64,000 nt of DNA. Source: Paraburkholderia adhaesiva. GTDB lineage: Bacteria > Pseudomonadota > Gammaproteobacteria > Burkholderiales > Burkholderiaceae. The notes beneath the pieces were generated by a model, which saw only the letters and a list, made by a program, of their open reading frames with translations, was not told the origin of the DNA and ran no database searches. The stretch lies in assembly GCF_021390575.1 (NCBI RefSeq), contig NZ_JAJEJQ010000001.1, forward strand, positions 3,014,501-3,078,500, written 5' to 3'. How positions within the stretch are numbered: the stretch's first letter is position 1; every line of letters begins with the position of its first letter. The translations under genes and the position numbers were made by a program. Shown here one piece after another: positions 1 to 9,352 of this stretch.

Positions 1-1
1 G

Positions 2-694
2 TGGTTCCACTTCGCACCGCAGGACTCCAGTGACCCGCTCAAGATTGACAGCGTAGCCGGCAGCCCGGTCGGCTTCCCCTTGGCGGGCACCGGCGCCGGC
101 ATTAGCACCGCCGACACGCTCGGATTGAGCCTCGGTTACTTCATCACCGACAACATCGCCGCGGAAGCCGAACTCGGCATTCCGCCGAAATTCGACCTCT
201 CCAGCGCAGGCTCCGCGCTCGCCGGAGCTGGCGTAACCGGCAAGATTGGTGAAGCGCGCCTCTGGGCCCCTGCACTGTTGCTTAAGTACTACTTCAACAA
301 GCCCGATTCGACGTTCCGACCATATGTCGGCATCGGCGCCACCTACGTCTGGTTCTCGGACGCCAAGATCACGAACCCCGCTCTAACCGGCGCGATCGGG
401 AACATCGGTGGAACCATCGCAGGCGTCCCCTCCCCGGGCCTCGTAGGAACTCAAACTAGCGTTTCGACAACTAGTTCCTGGGCACCGGTGTTTAACGTAG
501 GCTTCAACTACAACTTCACGAAGCATTGGTTTGCGGGGTTCTCGCTGTCGTACGTTCCGGTCAGCGTAACCGCCAAGCTCAGCACCTCCACCGTGAGCCT
601 GGCTTCTGGTACCGCTGGCCCCAACGTCAAATCCGAGGCCAAGATCCACCTGAACCCGCTCGTGACCTACCTCAAGGCCGGTTACGCGTTCTAA
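2..694 (+). CDS. OmpW family outer membrane protein (5' end outside window)
   Basis: The reading frame is open from base 2, so this is the C-terminal ~230 residues of a protein that begins before the window. It resembles OmpW, an eight-stranded outer-membrane beta-barrel thought to pass small hydrophobic compounds. Supporting segments are LSLGYFITDNIAAEAELGIPP, an alternation typical of OmpW strands, later YFNKPDSTFRPYVGIGATYVWF, and NYNFTKHWFAGFSLSYVPV. It ends in YLKAGYAF: a C-terminal phenylalanine is the usual outer-membrane insertion signal. An internal TTG at 80 could be mistaken for a start, but clear OmpW-like sequence lies upstream of it. The signal peptide is not visible. The family call is firm; the substrate is unknown. 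Confidence 0.85.
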   Translation, partial: WFHFAPQDSSDPLKIDSVAGSPVGFPLAGTGAGISTADTLGLSLGYFITDNIAAEAELGIPPKFDLSSAGSALAGAGVTGKIGEARLWAPALLLKYYFNKPDSTFRPYVGIGATYVWFSDAKITNPALTGAIGNIGGTIAGVPSPGLVGTQTSVSTTSSWAPVFNVGFNYNFTKHWFAGFSLSYVPVSVTAKLSTSTVSLASGTAGPNVKSEAKIHLNPLVTYLKAGYAF

Positions 695-1030
695 GCACTG
701 CTTCGGCAGCTGCTTGCTCCGCCAGCCCTTCGCCTCCGCTCTCGCGGCACCAGGCGGAGGGCGGCGTCTCCTACCTCCCGCTGGTTTTTCCTCGCAATCG
801 CGCAGGCATTTACTGATTCTATGCCTCTGAGAAAAACCGTGCTGTCCCCGTAATCACTTCGTCACGCAAAACCCCGGAAAGCCCCGTCCTACAGGCACTG
901 GCGGCGATGTGCCGTGAGCACGCAGGCGCGTTCGGTACCGGAATTGCGCAATACTGCGAATCCGGCCGTCCGTTTTTAGCCACGGACGACGCAAGCCTTT
1001 GACCTGGCGTTTTCAACGACGGAGAGAGTC
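695..1030. other. Intergenic region, ompW-like gene to DUF883 gene
   Basis: This 336-bp stretch contains no convincing gene. A 7-bp GC stem (733-739 with 754-760) lies about 40 bp after the porin stop. It lacks a T-run, so it is at best a weak terminator. A purine-rich GGAGAG precedes the ATG at 1031. I could not pick out a convincing -35/-10 pair. Confidence 0.4.
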
Positions 1031-1417
1031 ATGAGCGCATTCCCTAATACGCGAGACGCTGTCGAAAAGTCATGGGGCACGACGGGCCGTCGCGCACGCC
1101 GCATCGCACGCCGCAGCCGCAATGCGGCGGCTGACATCGCCGACGAACTGCGCGACCTGATCGCCGAACTCCAGACAACCCTTGGCGACGGCACGCAGGC
1201 CGACGCCGACGCGTTACGCGAGGATATGCGCAAGCGCCTCGACGAGGCACGCGAGCGGCTGGATGCGGCACGCGCCGCAGCCTGCGGACGCGCGGACGAA
1301 GCCTTGGCGAGCGCCGACGACTACGTGCGTGAGAATCCGTGGCAGGCAATCGCCATCGTCGGTGGCTTGGCGTTGATCGCGGGCGCGCTGATAGCGCGCT
1401 ACCGCCAGGGCGACTAG
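1031..1417 (+). CDS. DUF883 (ElaB/YqjD-type) membrane-anchored protein
   Basis: This 128-residue protein has the DUF883 layout. The N-terminus is basic and Arg-rich (about residues 17-32). A charged alpha-helical middle follows (about 35-95, heptad-like, rich in Ala, Asp, Glu and Arg). A VRENPW motif then precedes one C-terminal hydrophobic segment (about 104-121) and a short basic tail. E. coli YqjD and ElaB are inner-membrane C-tail-anchored proteins that associate with stationary-phase ribosomes; the same role here is inference. The start is supported by GGAGAG six bases upstream of the ATG. The gene stands alone and converges on ugpQ. Confidence 0.85.
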   Translation: MSAFPNTRDAVEKSWGTTGRRARRIARRSRNAAADIADELRDLIAELQTTLGDGTQADADALREDMRKRLDEARERLDAARAAACGRADEALASADDYVRENPWQAIAIVGGLALIAGALIARYRQGD

Positions 1418-1465
1418 CGGCACGTCGCCATCGAGTGTCCAGCTGCCTCCCGGCCGCCCCACGAT

Positions 1466-2212
1466 TTATACGTCGAGCGCGTCTGGCCCGATCAGGTCGA
1501 TACGGTCGGTGCAGATCGTATCGACACCCCAGCGCACGAGACATCGCGCGCGTTCGAGGTCGTTCACCGTATACGCAAGGATGTGCAGACCCGCGGCCTT
1601 GATGCGCGCGACGAGCCCTTCGTCCAGATAACGATGGCTTGCGTGCAGAGAGACGCAACCGAGATCCGCGGTTTGTTCGCGCCAATCGCGAGGCACGCGC
1701 TCGAACAGCAGGCCGCGCGGCAGGTCGGGCGCAGCATCGTGCGCGGCCGCGAGTGCCTCGAAGGAAAACGACGACAAAAGCGGCAGCGGTGTCGCGTCCG
1801 ACCACAGCCGTGCCGTCTCGCGCGCGACGAGGTGCCCCGTCTCAACGTCACGGTGCGGGCACGGCTTGATCTCCACATTCGCCGCCAGTCCAGCCTCGCG
1901 ACAGCAGGCGGCCACCTGGGCCAGCGTCGGCATCTGCTCGCCGGCAAAGACAGCGTCGCGCCAGCCCCCGGCGTCAAGCGACGACATCTCGTCGTAGCGC
2001 AGGCGCGCCGCCGCGCCGTGCCCGTTCGACGTGCGATCAACCGTATCGTCGTGCAGGAGGAACGCAATGTTGTCCGCAGACAGCTTCGCGTCGAACTCGA
2101 CCATCTTGTGCCCGAGGCGCGCCCCGGTACGCATCGCTGCAAGCGTGTTCTCCGGCGCGAGCGTGCCGCCACCACGGTGCGCGCAGACGCGCGGATACGG
2201 CCAGGACTTCAT
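1466..2212 (-). CDS. ugpQ: Glycerophosphodiester phosphodiesterase
   Basis: Cytoplasmic-type GDPD enzyme (248 residues, no signal peptide) that hydrolyses deacylated phospholipids such as glycerophosphocholine to glycerol-3-phosphate and an alcohol. Visible catalytic features are the AHRGG motif with His12, the APENT motif, metal ligands Glu39 and Asp41 in MVEFDAKL, general acid/base His54 in LLHDDTVDRTS, and a later NVEIKP strand whose Glu also binds metal. The C-terminal VRWGVDTICTDRIDL strand closes the TIM barrel. Length matches UgpQ. No ugp transporter genes are adjacent. It is followed head to tail by nothing, since the neighbouring DUF883 gene converges on it. The dgt-like gene lies upstream on the same strand with a 34-bp gap. 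Confidence 0.92.
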   Translation of the reverse strand: MKSWPYPRVCAHRGGGTLAPENTLAAMRTGARLGHKMVEFDAKLSADNIAFLLHDDTVDRTSNGHGAAARLRYDEMSSLDAGGWRDAVFAGEQMPTLAQVAACCREAGLAANVEIKPCPHRDVETGHLVARETARLWSDATPLPLLSSFSFEALAAAHDAAPDLPRGLLFERVPRDWREQTADLGCVSLHASHRYLDEGLVARIKAAGLHILAYTVNDLERARCLVRWGVDTICTDRIDLIGPDALDV

Positions 2213-2246
2213 CGAATGGGCTCCAGGGCTCTCGAGTCGAACAGCG

Positions 2247-3443
2247 TCAGACCTCGTCTGCGACGACGAAGAGACGCCGATACTCTTTCAGTGCGTACCG
2301 GTCGGTCATACCGGCGATGTAATGCGCGATCAGGCGCGGCTGCGATTCGGCGTCGGGCGACTGGTAGTCGGGCGGCAGGAGGCGCGGGTCGTCTGAGAAC
2401 GCGTCGAAGAGGCCTTTCACCACACGCTGTGCCTTGTTCGCCATTCGCATCACGCGATAGTGCCGGTACAGATTGGCGTACAGGAAGCGCTTGAGCGCCA
2501 CCGCCTGCGCCGCAACGGGCTCGCTGTGCGCGACGATCTGCGGCGCGGCTCGTACCTCGTCGAGAGAGCGCGGCGCGTATCTGGCCAGGTTTCGGCTCGT
2601 CTCTTCGATGAGATCGACGATCAGCGTGTTGATGATGCGCCGCACGGTTTCGTGGATCAGGCGGCGCCCCTCGATCTGCGGAAATTCACCGCGCGCAGCG
2701 TCGTAGTGCGTCTTCCAGATTTCGACTTCCGCGAGTTGCTCGATCGTGAGCAGGCCCGAGCGCAGACCGTCGTCGACATCGTGATTGTTGTAGGCGATTT
2801 CATCGGCGATGTTGGCGATTTGCGCCTCGATCGACGGCTGGCGTCCCAGCAGGAAGCGCTCGCCGAGATCGCCCAGCCGCCGCGCGTTTTCGCGTGAACA
2901 GTGCTTGAGGATGCCCTCGCGCGTCTCGAAGCACAGGTTCAGCCCGTTGAACGCGCCGTAGTGCTCCTCCAGCTCGTCGACCACCGCGAGGCTTTGCAGG
3001 TTGTGCTCGAAACCGCCGTGGCCGCGCATGCATTCGTTTAGCGCGTCCTGTCCCGCATGGCCGAATGGGGTATGTCCGAGGTCGTGTGCGAGTGAAATCG
3101 CCTCGACGAGATCCTCGTTCACGCGCAGGTTGCGCGCGACCGAACGTGCGATCTGTGCGACTTCGATGCTGTGGGTGAGCCGCGTGCGAAACAGGTCGCC
3201 CTCGTGGTTCACGAACACCTGAGTTTTGTATTCGAGCCGACGAAACGCCGTGGAATGAACGATGCGATCGCGGTCGCGCTGGAACTCACTGCGCGCCGCG
3301 GGTGGCTGTTCGGGGTAGCGCCGCCCGCGCGAAAGCGACGCGTGCGCCGCATAGGGCGCGAGGCCCGCCTCCAGCATGGCGGTCCGCGACGCGCTCGCGT
3401 CGCCCATCGTGCCGGTTGAAGTGTCGTTGCGAGTGTCGCTCAC
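2247..3443 (-). CDS. dgt: Deoxyguanosinetriphosphate triphosphohydrolase-like protein
   Basis: HD-domain nucleotide hydrolase of the dGTPase family (398 residues), which converts dNTPs to the nucleoside and triphosphate. The HD metal site is clear: His91 in [12 protein letters not shown], then His120-Asp121 in [14 protein letters not shown], and a downstream Asp in [36 protein letters not shown] is the typical N-terminal family signature. The length fits the shorter Dgt-like subfamily (about 375-400 residues) rather than E. coli Dgt (505). Members of this subfamily may be activated by, or act on, several dNTPs, so the substrate is not certain. It lies 35 bp downstream of aroB on the same strand, an arrangement I recall as common in Burkholderia. 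Confidence 0.92.
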   Translation of the reverse strand: MSDTRNDTSTGTMGDASASRTAMLEAGLAPYAAHASLSRGRRYPEQPPAARSEFQRDRDRIVHSTAFRRLEYKTQVFVNHEGDLFRTRLTHSIEVAQIARSVARNLRVNEDLVEAISLAHDLGHTPFGHAGQDALNECMRGHGGFEHNLQSLAVVDELEEHYGAFNGLNLCFETREGILKHCSRENARRLGDLGERFLLGRQPSIEAQIANIADEIAYNNHDVDDGLRSGLLTIEQLAEVEIWKTHYDAARGEFPQIEGRRLIHETVRRIINTLIVDLIEETSRNLARYAPRSLDEVRAAPQIVAHSEPVAAQAVALKRFLYANLYRHYRVMRMANKAQRVVKGLFDAFSDDPRLLPPDYQSPDAESQPRLIAHYIAGMTDRYALKEYRRLFVVADEV

Positions 3444-3478
3444 CGGTGTCTCCGCGATGGTGTGTGGGTCGGCGGCGC

Positions 3479-4561
3479 TCAGCCCTTCGTCGTGGCGGCG
3501 AGTGTGGCAGCAACGGCCTCGTCCGGCGCACGGGTGATGAGCGTTTCACCGAACCGTTTCAGCAGGATGAACTTGATTGCACCACCCTCGGCCTTCTTGT
3601 CGACCTGCATCAATTCGACATAGCGTTCGGAACCAAGAGCGGGCCCGCAAACAGGCAGCTTCGCCGCTTCGATCACGCGCACGAGGCGCCCGCGCGATGC
3701 CTCGTCCAGATGACCGAGCCGCACCGACAGATCCGCCGCCATCACCATGCCGCAGCCGACGCCTTCACCATGCAGCCACTCGCCGTAGCCGAGGCCTGCC
3801 TCGATCGCGTGGCCGAACGTATGACCGAAATTGAGAATCGCGCGCAGACCGCCTTCGCGCTCGTCAGCAGCGACCACCGAGGCCTTGATCTCGCACGAGC
3901 GCTTGACCGCGTGGATGAGTGCCTGTGAATCGCAGTTGTTCAACGCGTCGATGTTGGCTTCGATCCAGTCGAAGAATTCCGCATCGGCGATTGCGCCAGT
4001 CTTGATCACTTCGGCAATGCCGGCCGCCAGCTCGCGCGCCGGAAGCGTGCGGAGTGTGGCGATATCGGCGATAACGGCTTGCGGCTGGTAAAACGCGCCG
4101 ATCATGTTCTTGCCGAGCGGGTGATTGATCCCCGTCTTGCCGCCCACAGACGAATCCACCTGCGAAAGCAGCGTGGTCGGCACCTGGATGAATGGCACGC
4201 CGCGCATGTAGCAGGCGGCGGCGAACCCGGTCATGTCGCCTGTCACACCGCCGCCGAGGGCGATCAGCGTGGTCTTGCGGTCGGCACGGGAAGTAAGAAG
4301 CCCGTCGAAGATCTGGTTCAGCGTTTCCCAGTTCTTGTACACCTCGCCGTCCGGCAACACGACGGTGTGGACATCCTTGCCGAGCGGGGCGAGCGCGGTG
4401 CGCAGCGTGTCGCCGTAGAGCGGATCGACAACGGTATTCGTGACGATCGTCACCGACTTGCCGGCGATATGCGGCGCGTAAAGCACCGTCTGGCCGATCA
4501 GGCCGGCACCGATGTGGATGGGGTAGGCACGGTCGCCCAGTTCGACGTTGACGGTAATCAT
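3479..4561 (-). CDS. aroB: 3-dehydroquinate synthase
   Basis: Second enzyme of the shikimate pathway: it converts DAHP to 3-dehydroquinate using NAD+ and a divalent metal. The NAD-binding segment [19 protein letters not shown] and substrate-binding [19 protein letters not shown] are intact. Metal ligands are the Glu in [10 protein letters not shown], the His in [10 protein letters not shown] and the His in [10 protein letters not shown] chose the ATG at 4561 (360 residues, MITVNVELG), which matches the family N-terminus as I remember it. An ATG three codons upstream (4570) would add only MAS, and neither start has a strong Shine-Dalgarno. It lies just downstream of aroK, as is usual in proteobacteria. 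Confidence 0.96.
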   Translation of the reverse strand: MITVNVELGDRAYPIHIGAGLIGQTVLYAPHIAGKSVTIVTNTVVDPLYGDTLRTALAPLGKDVHTVVLPDGEVYKNWETLNQIFDGLLTSRADRKTTLIALGGGVTGDMTGFAAACYMRGVPFIQVPTTLLSQVDSSVGGKTGINHPLGKNMIGAFYQPQAVIADIATLRTLPARELAAGIAEVIKTGAIADAEFFDWIEANIDALNNCDSQALIHAVKRSCEIKASVVAADEREGGLRAILNFGHTFGHAIEAGLGYGEWLHGEGVGCGMVMAADLSVRLGHLDEASRGRLVRVIEAAKLPVCGPALGSERYVELMQVDKKAEGGAIKFILLKRFGETLITRAPDEAVAATLAATTKG

Positions 4562-4586
4562 GCTAGCCATTATGTCTGACGCGCCT

Positions 4587-5132
4587 TCAGCGCGCGGGGG
4601 TTCGGACGACGCCGGCGACGTCGAGCTGCATCAGCACCATGTTGACGAGCCCGTTGACCGACGGACGGCCCGTCTCGACCACGAAGTCGGCAATCTCGCG
4701 ATAGAGCGGATCGCGGATCTCGTAGAGCGATTCGAGACGCGCCTTCGGGTCTTCGGTCTGCAACAGTGGGCGATTCTTGTCGCGCCGCGTGCGCAGCCAC
4801 AGATCATGCGGATTGGCGCGCAGGTAAACGACGAAACCGCGTTCCTTGAGCGCCGCACGGTTTTCGGGCCGCAGCACGGCGCCACCACCTGTCGCAAGAA
4901 CGATACCCTCGCGGGTGGTCAGTTCGTCGATCACCTGGACTTCGCGCTCGCGGAAGCCCGATTCGCCTTCCAGTTCGAAAATCACGGGGATGCGTGCGCC
5001 CGTGCGCGCCTCGATCTCGTGATCAGAGTCGAAAAACGGACGCTCCAGCCGGCGCGCGACCGCCCGGCCCACGGTCGTCTTGCCGGCGCCCATGAGCCCT
5101 ACGAAAAAAACATTGGCGTTAGCGTCCCGCAC
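4587..5132 (-). CDS. aroK: Shikimate kinase
   Basis: Phosphorylates shikimate at the 3-hydroxyl with ATP. The Walker A motif [12 protein letters not shown] sits near residue 11 of the chosen start. [10 protein letters not shown] supplies the shikimate-binding Asp, and the substrate Gly motif [11 protein letters not shown] and an Arg-rich lid ([11 protein letters not shown]) are present. The start is uncertain because no ATG is available. I use the GTG at 5132 (181 residues), about ten bases after GAGGA. A CTG at 5138 would give LQVRD, close to the MQARD-like N-terminus I recall in Burkholderia. A TTG at 5219 overlaps the pilQ stop as TTGA but would add 29 non-conserved residues. It forms a unit with pilMNOPQ upstream and aroB downstream. 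Confidence 0.93.
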   Translation of the reverse strand: MRDANANVFFVGLMGAGKTTVGRAVARRLERPFFDSDHEIEARTGARIPVIFELEGESGFREREVQVIDELTTREGIVLATGGGAVLRPENRAALKERGFVVYLRANPHDLWLRTRRDKNRPLLQTEDPKARLESLYEIRDPLYREIADFVVETGRPSVNGLVNMVLMQLDVAGVVRTPAR

Positions 5133-5215
5133 TTGCAGCGTTTCCTCGGTTTGGTTGGCGTAGCAGCTTACTGGCAAAGCGGTAGCGTTGTCGAGCCTGC
5201 CGCCGGTTATTGGGG

Positions 5216-6823
5216 TCAATTCGCACCAACGACACGCGGTGTAATGAACACCACCAGTTCGCTGCGATTGTCGCGACGCGCACGATGCGAAAAGAGCGCA
5301 CCCAGGATCGGTATTTTGCCAAGGAGCGGCACACGCGTCACATCATCCCGGTCATCGGTGGCGTCGATACCACCGATCGACACCGTGCCGCCGTCCTCGA
5401 TCTCGACCCGCGTCTGGACGTGTTTCGTGTTGATCGCCGGTCCACCGGCCGTCTGCTCGCCGACGCTGTCCTTGGCGACGTCGAGGTCGAGGATGACACG
5501 GCCGTCGGGCGTAATCTGCGGTTCGACTTCCAGTTTCAGGGTCGCGCGGCGGAACTGCACGCCCGAGACGCCCTGCTCGACCTTGGCCTGATAAGGCAGT
5601 TCAGTCCCCTGCTCGACCACGGCACGCGTGCGGTCGGCGGTCACGACACGCGGACTCGACACGATGCGTCCGCGCCCCTCCGCTTCAAGCGCACTCAACT
5701 GGATATCGAGCATGCGTGTGGCACGTGCTGCCAGCAGTGACAGGCCCATCTGCGCCGCGTCAAAACCCGAAAGCGCACCGGCGGAGAGGTCATAGATCGT
5801 ACCCTCCTTTCCACCCTGTACGCCGCGTGCGGTGCCGTCCGTGTTGGTCGGCGTCACGCCGAGGCGCACTCCCAGTTCGCGCGACAAACCCTCATCGCCC
5901 TCGACAATGCGTGCTTCGATCAGCACCTGACGCGCCGGCGCGTCCAGCATCACGATCAGATCGGCGATCTGGTCCAGACGCGCGGGCAGGTCGGTGACGA
6001 ACAGCAGGTTCGTGCGGGAGTCGGCGACCGCCGCGCCGCGCTTCGACAACGCCCGTTGCGTACCGGAACCGGTCAAGAGACGCCGGATATCTTCGGCGTG
6101 CGCGTAGTGCAGTTCGAACGCGCGGCTCGCCAGCGGCTCGAGTTCTGCGGCCCGGGCGTGAGCTTCGTAGCGCTGTCGATCTCGCGCGGCAAGCTCAGCG
6201 GCGGGCGCAACCCAGATCACCCTACCGGCACGCTCCATCGCGAGGCCGTTCACCTGCAGCAGCAGATCGAACGCCGTACGCCATGGCACGCGGTCGAGCC
6301 GCAACGTCACCTGACCGCGCACGCGCTCGCTCGCGACGATGTTCAGCTTCGTGAATGCCGCGAACGTGTGCAACACAGCGGAAAGCTCCGCGTGCTGGAA
6401 GTTAAGCGAGATTGGGCGGTCGGGCGGAAGCCCGTCAGTGTTCGACCTCGAATCGCTCAGCCGCTGCGGCGCGGGGAGTGGCACAGGCGGGCCCTCCAGC
6501 GGCTCTGCCGCGGAACCGGCGACGACGCCCGCATTCTGCGCCGTCGCGCGTGGTGTTTCTGGCGTTACTCCCGGCGCCTCACGTGTCTCGTCCGTCTGGG
6601 TGGCGGAGCGGTCGACGCCGCCGCCTTCCTGCGAAAACGGATTCGCCGTCCATCCGCCAGGAACGTCTGAATCGGTCGCCCCAGGCAACGGCGGGACCTC
6701 GTGGCGTGCGATCAATTGCGCATCCAGTCCCAGTGTCGGAAGCGGCGGTGGAACGGCGGACATCGCGTTGCCAGCGAAGCAAGCACCGTGGAGCATCAGT
6801 ACGATCGTGCAAACAGTCTTCAC
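5216..6823 (-). CDS. pilQ: Type IV pilus / DNA-uptake secretin PilQ (HofQ-like)
   Basis: Outer-membrane secretin subunit (535 residues) that would form the gated channel for a type IV pilus or competence pseudopilus. It has a signal peptide (hydrophobic segment about residues 3-20), a Pro-rich linker, then an STN/N0-like domain beginning near [18 protein letters not shown]. An N1/NolW-type domain ([15 protein letters not shown], then [18 protein letters not shown]) precedes the secretin core ending in the diagnostic [14 protein letters not shown] and [11 protein letters not shown]. No AMIN domain is evident, so it is short compared with the ~700-residue PilQ of Pseudomonas or Neisseria and nearer HofQ. 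It starts with GTG overlapping the previous gene's stop (GTGA), suggesting translational coupling. Confidence 0.9.
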   Translation of the reverse strand: MKTVCTIVLMLHGACFAGNAMSAVPPPLPTLGLDAQLIARHEVPPLPGATDSDVPGGWTANPFSQEGGGVDRSATQTDETREAPGVTPETPRATAQNAGVVAGSAAEPLEGPPVPLPAPQRLSDSRSNTDGLPPDRPISLNFQHAELSAVLHTFAAFTKLNIVASERVRGQVTLRLDRVPWRTAFDLLLQVNGLAMERAGRVIWVAPAAELAARDRQRYEAHARAAELEPLASRAFELHYAHAEDIRRLLTGSGTQRALSKRGAAVADSRTNLLFVTDLPARLDQIADLIVMLDAPARQVLIEARIVEGDEGLSRELGVRLGVTPTNTDGTARGVQGGKEGTIYDLSAGALSGFDAAQMGLSLLAARATRMLDIQLSALEAEGRGRIVSSPRVVTADRTRAVVEQGTELPYQAKVEQGVSGVQFRRATLKLEVEPQITPDGRVILDLDVAKDSVGEQTAGGPAINTKHVQTRVEIEDGGTVSIGGIDATDDRDDVTRVPLLGKIPILGALFSHRARRDNRSELVVFITPRVVGAN

Positions 6824-7683
6824 TTCGTCTCCTCGGCCCAGGTCAAGATCTGACTTTTTCCACCCTCGGTGAAAACCACACGCGATGGCAGAACTTGCTC
6901 GACGCGCACGCCCCCGAACAACTGCCCGGCCCGCACCGCTTGAGTACCGGACGCCGATTCGACAAGCGCGACGATGCCCTTACTGTCGTGCAGCACACCG
7001 CTTAGCCGCAGCGCACCGTTGCCTGAGCCGTCGGCAGCGCTGCTTGTGAAGGGATCGGTCGCAACGCCATTCCGGTCACCGCTAGTGGCGTCGAGTTGTA
7101 TCGGCGGCAGACCATCGAATACCTGCACGGTCGCCGCGATCGAAAGACCTCCACCATCACGCTTGATCGCGAGTTCGGCCGGCAGGACGAGTACTGGCTG
7201 CGTGGCAAATCCGGCGAGAAACGCGCGCAATTGCGCAAAGTTTCCTTGAGCGGCGAAGTTCATCGACCGGTAGGTTTCCGCTCCAGCGCCCCCCGGTGCC
7301 GAAGGCTCCAGCGTCACCAGGGCCAGCCCGGCAGCCGAAGTTAGTTCGGACACGAGCCGCACGTCATCGGCCGCCGTGCTTTCGCGCGAGCCTTGCGGCA
7401 CTTCCGACGCCGCCAGCCTGAGCTCCGGCAAGCGGGCAACGACACGTTGCGCGTCGGCGAGCTTGTGTTCGGCGTCGTCCAGTTCTGTTCGTGCCGCCCG
7501 CACACCCAGAGGGTCCGTCTCAACCAAAACAGCGCCTGCGCTCAAAGCGGCGATCACAGCGATCGCCGCAGCGACACCCGAACGGCGCCGCACGCTCCAC
7601 GCGTGCAAACTCATCCAGTCGCGCAGCGACCCGTTGCCCTGGCGTGCCGTCAAACCCTCGTGCATCATCAGCGCGTCGCTCAT
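6820..7683 (-). CDS. PilO-PilP fusion-like type IV pilus alignment protein
   Basis: 287-residue inner-membrane protein. A cytoplasmic N-terminus of about 33 residues is followed by one TM segment (about 35-55, GVAAAIAVIAALSAGAVLV), then a coiled-coil-like stretch (ARTELDDAEHKLADAQRVV). A PilO-type ferredoxin-like domain follows (about 90-195; YRSMNFAAQGNFAQLRAFLAGF, PVLVLPAELAIKRDG). After a Ser/Gly-rich linker, the last ~65 residues (ALRLSGVLHDSKGIVALVE to [11 protein letters not shown]) look like the PilP beta-sandwich. That would let one protein replace PilO and the lipoprotein PilP, linking PilN in the inner membrane to PilQ. ATGA overlaps pilN and GTGA overlaps pilQ. The domain assignment is by pattern and position, not by search. 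Confidence 0.75.
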   Translation of the reverse strand: MSDALMMHEGLTARQGNGSLRDWMSLHAWSVRRRSGVAAAIAVIAALSAGAVLVETDPLGVRAARTELDDAEHKLADAQRVVARLPELRLAASEVPQGSRESTAADDVRLVSELTSAAGLALVTLEPSAPGGAGAETYRSMNFAAQGNFAQLRAFLAGFATQPVLVLPAELAIKRDGGGLSIAATVQVFDGLPPIQLDATSGDRNGVATDPFTSSAADGSGNGALRLSGVLHDSKGIVALVESASGTQAVRAGQLFGGVRVEQVLPSRVVFTEGGKSQILTWAEETK

Positions 7684-8357
7684 TCTGGATTCCTCACTTC
7701 CTCTTGCGACCCGCCATTTGCCGACGTCGCAGCAACCGGCGTGGCCTGCCAGACGAGTCGGGCGATCACACGGATAGGCTCGCTGACGCTGGCGCGATCC
7801 TTCGAATTCCCGCCCCGCACCGCACGCTTCAACTCACGTACGCTCACTGTCTCCACATCCGGCACCGCGCGCAGTCGTCCGAGCCATTCGGCCGTCGCCG
7901 TCTCATTGGCCACAGCGGCCTGCAGCTCGGTTTCGTTGCCGTGTTGCACGATCTGCTGCAACGCCACGCCTGAAGTTTTCGCGCTCGCCAGCCTGTCGAG
8001 CAGCGCAAGCGTGCGTGTCAGGGGCTTTCCGCGCTCCTGGGCCAGTTGTGCAGCACTGCGCTGCGCGGAATCTGCGGCAATCAGCCGTTGTGCTTCGGCG
8101 TACGGCATCCGCAACTGCGCCGCCGACGCCTCCACGGCGCGACGCTGCGCATCCACACGACCGCGCTCCCACGCCTCCCAGCCCGCCAGCGGCATTGCAC
8201 AGACGCATCCCACCAGCGCAGCGGCGCCCCACTCGATCACGCGACGACGACGCTGCCGCTGCATCTCCCGAGGCCGCCACGGCAGCAGATTGAAGCCGTC
8301 CACCTTGTGCTGCCGCCGGTCTCGCTTCATCGCCCGCGCCGTTGTCTCGAGCCTCAT
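7680..8357 (-). CDS. pilN: Type IV pilus inner-membrane protein PilN-like
   Basis: 225-residue bitopic protein. Its N-terminal peptide KVDGFNLLPWRPREMQR corresponds to the PilN INLLPWRE motif that docks into PilM. A TM segment follows (about residues 33-52, AALVGCVCAMPLAGW), then a coiled coil (about 55-100) and a periplasmic ferredoxin-like domain. The frame is open further upstream to 8459, but the ATG at 8357 overlaps the pilM stop as ATGA and puts the LLPW motif near the N-terminus, so I take it as the start. It would form a heterodimer with the PilO part of the next gene product. Confidence 0.85.
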   Translation of the reverse strand: MRLETTARAMKRDRRQHKVDGFNLLPWRPREMQRQRRRRVIEWGAAALVGCVCAMPLAGWEAWERGRVDAQRRAVEASAAQLRMPYAEAQRLIAADSAQRSAAQLAQERGKPLTRTLALLDRLASAKTSGVALQQIVQHGNETELQAAVANETATAEWLGRLRAVPDVETVSVRELKRAVRGGNSKDRASVSEPIRVIARLVWQATPVAATSANGGSQEEVRNPE

Positions 8358-9352
8358 TCGCTCACCCCACGCAACGCAAGGCCAAATGCCACCGCGCATG
8401 AAGGGTCGTGCGACAAAAGCAGCGGAAGCGGCCGGTCGGGGTCGGCAAGCGTGGCGCATTCGAACGGCAAGCCGGGGCAGCCGAGCGCGTCGCCGACGTC
8501 GGCAAGTGTGAAATGCACGCCGCGCAACATGCTGATGTCGCCAGCCACAAGTGCGCTGCCCGGCTGCTCGCCATGCACGAGATCACGCAGCGCTTCCACG
8601 AGGTCTGAATATTCCAGCGCTGGAAAGCGCATCTCACGCGCGATCGCGTCGTCGGACAAGGTCCACCCGCGGATGCCCTCCGCGCCGATCCAGAGAGCCA
8701 CATACGGCTCGTGAGGTGACAATTCGAACGCAGCGGCATGGCGCATCGCCCGCAACGCTGCGTGTGCTTCGTCGTCCACGGCGCACAAGGTAATCCCCGC
8801 CATCGCCGCGCATTCGACGCGCGCTTCGAGATGCGCGCGCGCCGTGGCGGCGATCGTCACCTGCGTCGTGCCCTCGATCTGGCGGGGCGAAACGCAGCGC
8901 GGCGGCGTCACGCACCAGTCGACGGCAAGCTCTTGCCGCTCGATGCCCGCTACGCGCTCGGCTTCCGCCAGGACGAGGGGCTCGAGTTCGGCGTAAATCC
9001 GCGATTCGTCGATGCCGCACGCTGCCGGCGCGAGTCGCGCGAGCGGCAGCGTCGCCACGAGCGTCGCGCTCGTCGGCAGCGCCATCGCGCAGCGCATCGC
9101 CGCGGCTGCGCAGTCGCGCGGCAGCTCGCCGAACAGGCCGCGCAGCGACTCCACGACCGCCGCGCGGTCGATGATCTCCACGCCGGACACCGCCTCCCGT
9201 GGCATTGGCGCGCTCGCCAGCCACTCCACGCGCACGGGTGCAGCGCCGAACAGACGCCGGCTCAACACCGCCAGCGTGATTCCGCGCGCAGCCACATCGA
9301 TACCAGCAGCAAAACGGCGCGCCCCCAACAACATCGGCTTCACGAGGCCCAT
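8354..9352 (-). CDS. pilM: Type IV pilus assembly ATPase-fold protein PilM-like
   Basis: 332-residue cytoplasmic protein with an actin-like (FtsA/PilM) fold, recognised from GIDVAARGITLAVLSRR near the N-terminus, DESRIYAELEPLV and PRQIEGTTQVTIAATAR in the middle, CAVDDEAHAALRAMRHA, and a C-terminal SCAVAFGLALRG. PilM sits on the cytoplasmic side and binds the N-terminal tail of PilN. The frame is open to 9448, but the ATG at 9352 is preceded by GAGGGAG five bases upstream and aligns with the family start, so it is preferred. It is the first gene of the pilMN(OP)Q-aroK-aroB run, divergent from ponA. No pilus motor or pilin genes are in the window. Confidence 0.85.
   Translation of the reverse strand: MGLVKPMLLGARRFAAGIDVAARGITLAVLSRRLFGAAPVRVEWLASAPMPREAVSGVEIIDRAAVVESLRGLFGELPRDCAAAAMRCAMALPTSATLVATLPLARLAPAACGIDESRIYAELEPLVLAEAERVAGIERQELAVDWCVTPPRCVSPRQIEGTTQVTIAATARAHLEARVECAAMAGITLCAVDDEAHAALRAMRHAAAFELSPHEPYVALWIGAEGIRGWTLSDDAIAREMRFPALEYSDLVEALRDLVHGEQPGSALVAGDISMLRGVHFTLADVGDALGCPGLPFECATLADPDRPLPLLLSHDPSCAVAFGLALRGVSE

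Noticed and set aside
1583..2494. 303-codon plus-strand frame across ugpQ and dgt
   Set aside because: Crosses two well-supported minus-strand genes and has a random Arg-rich composition.
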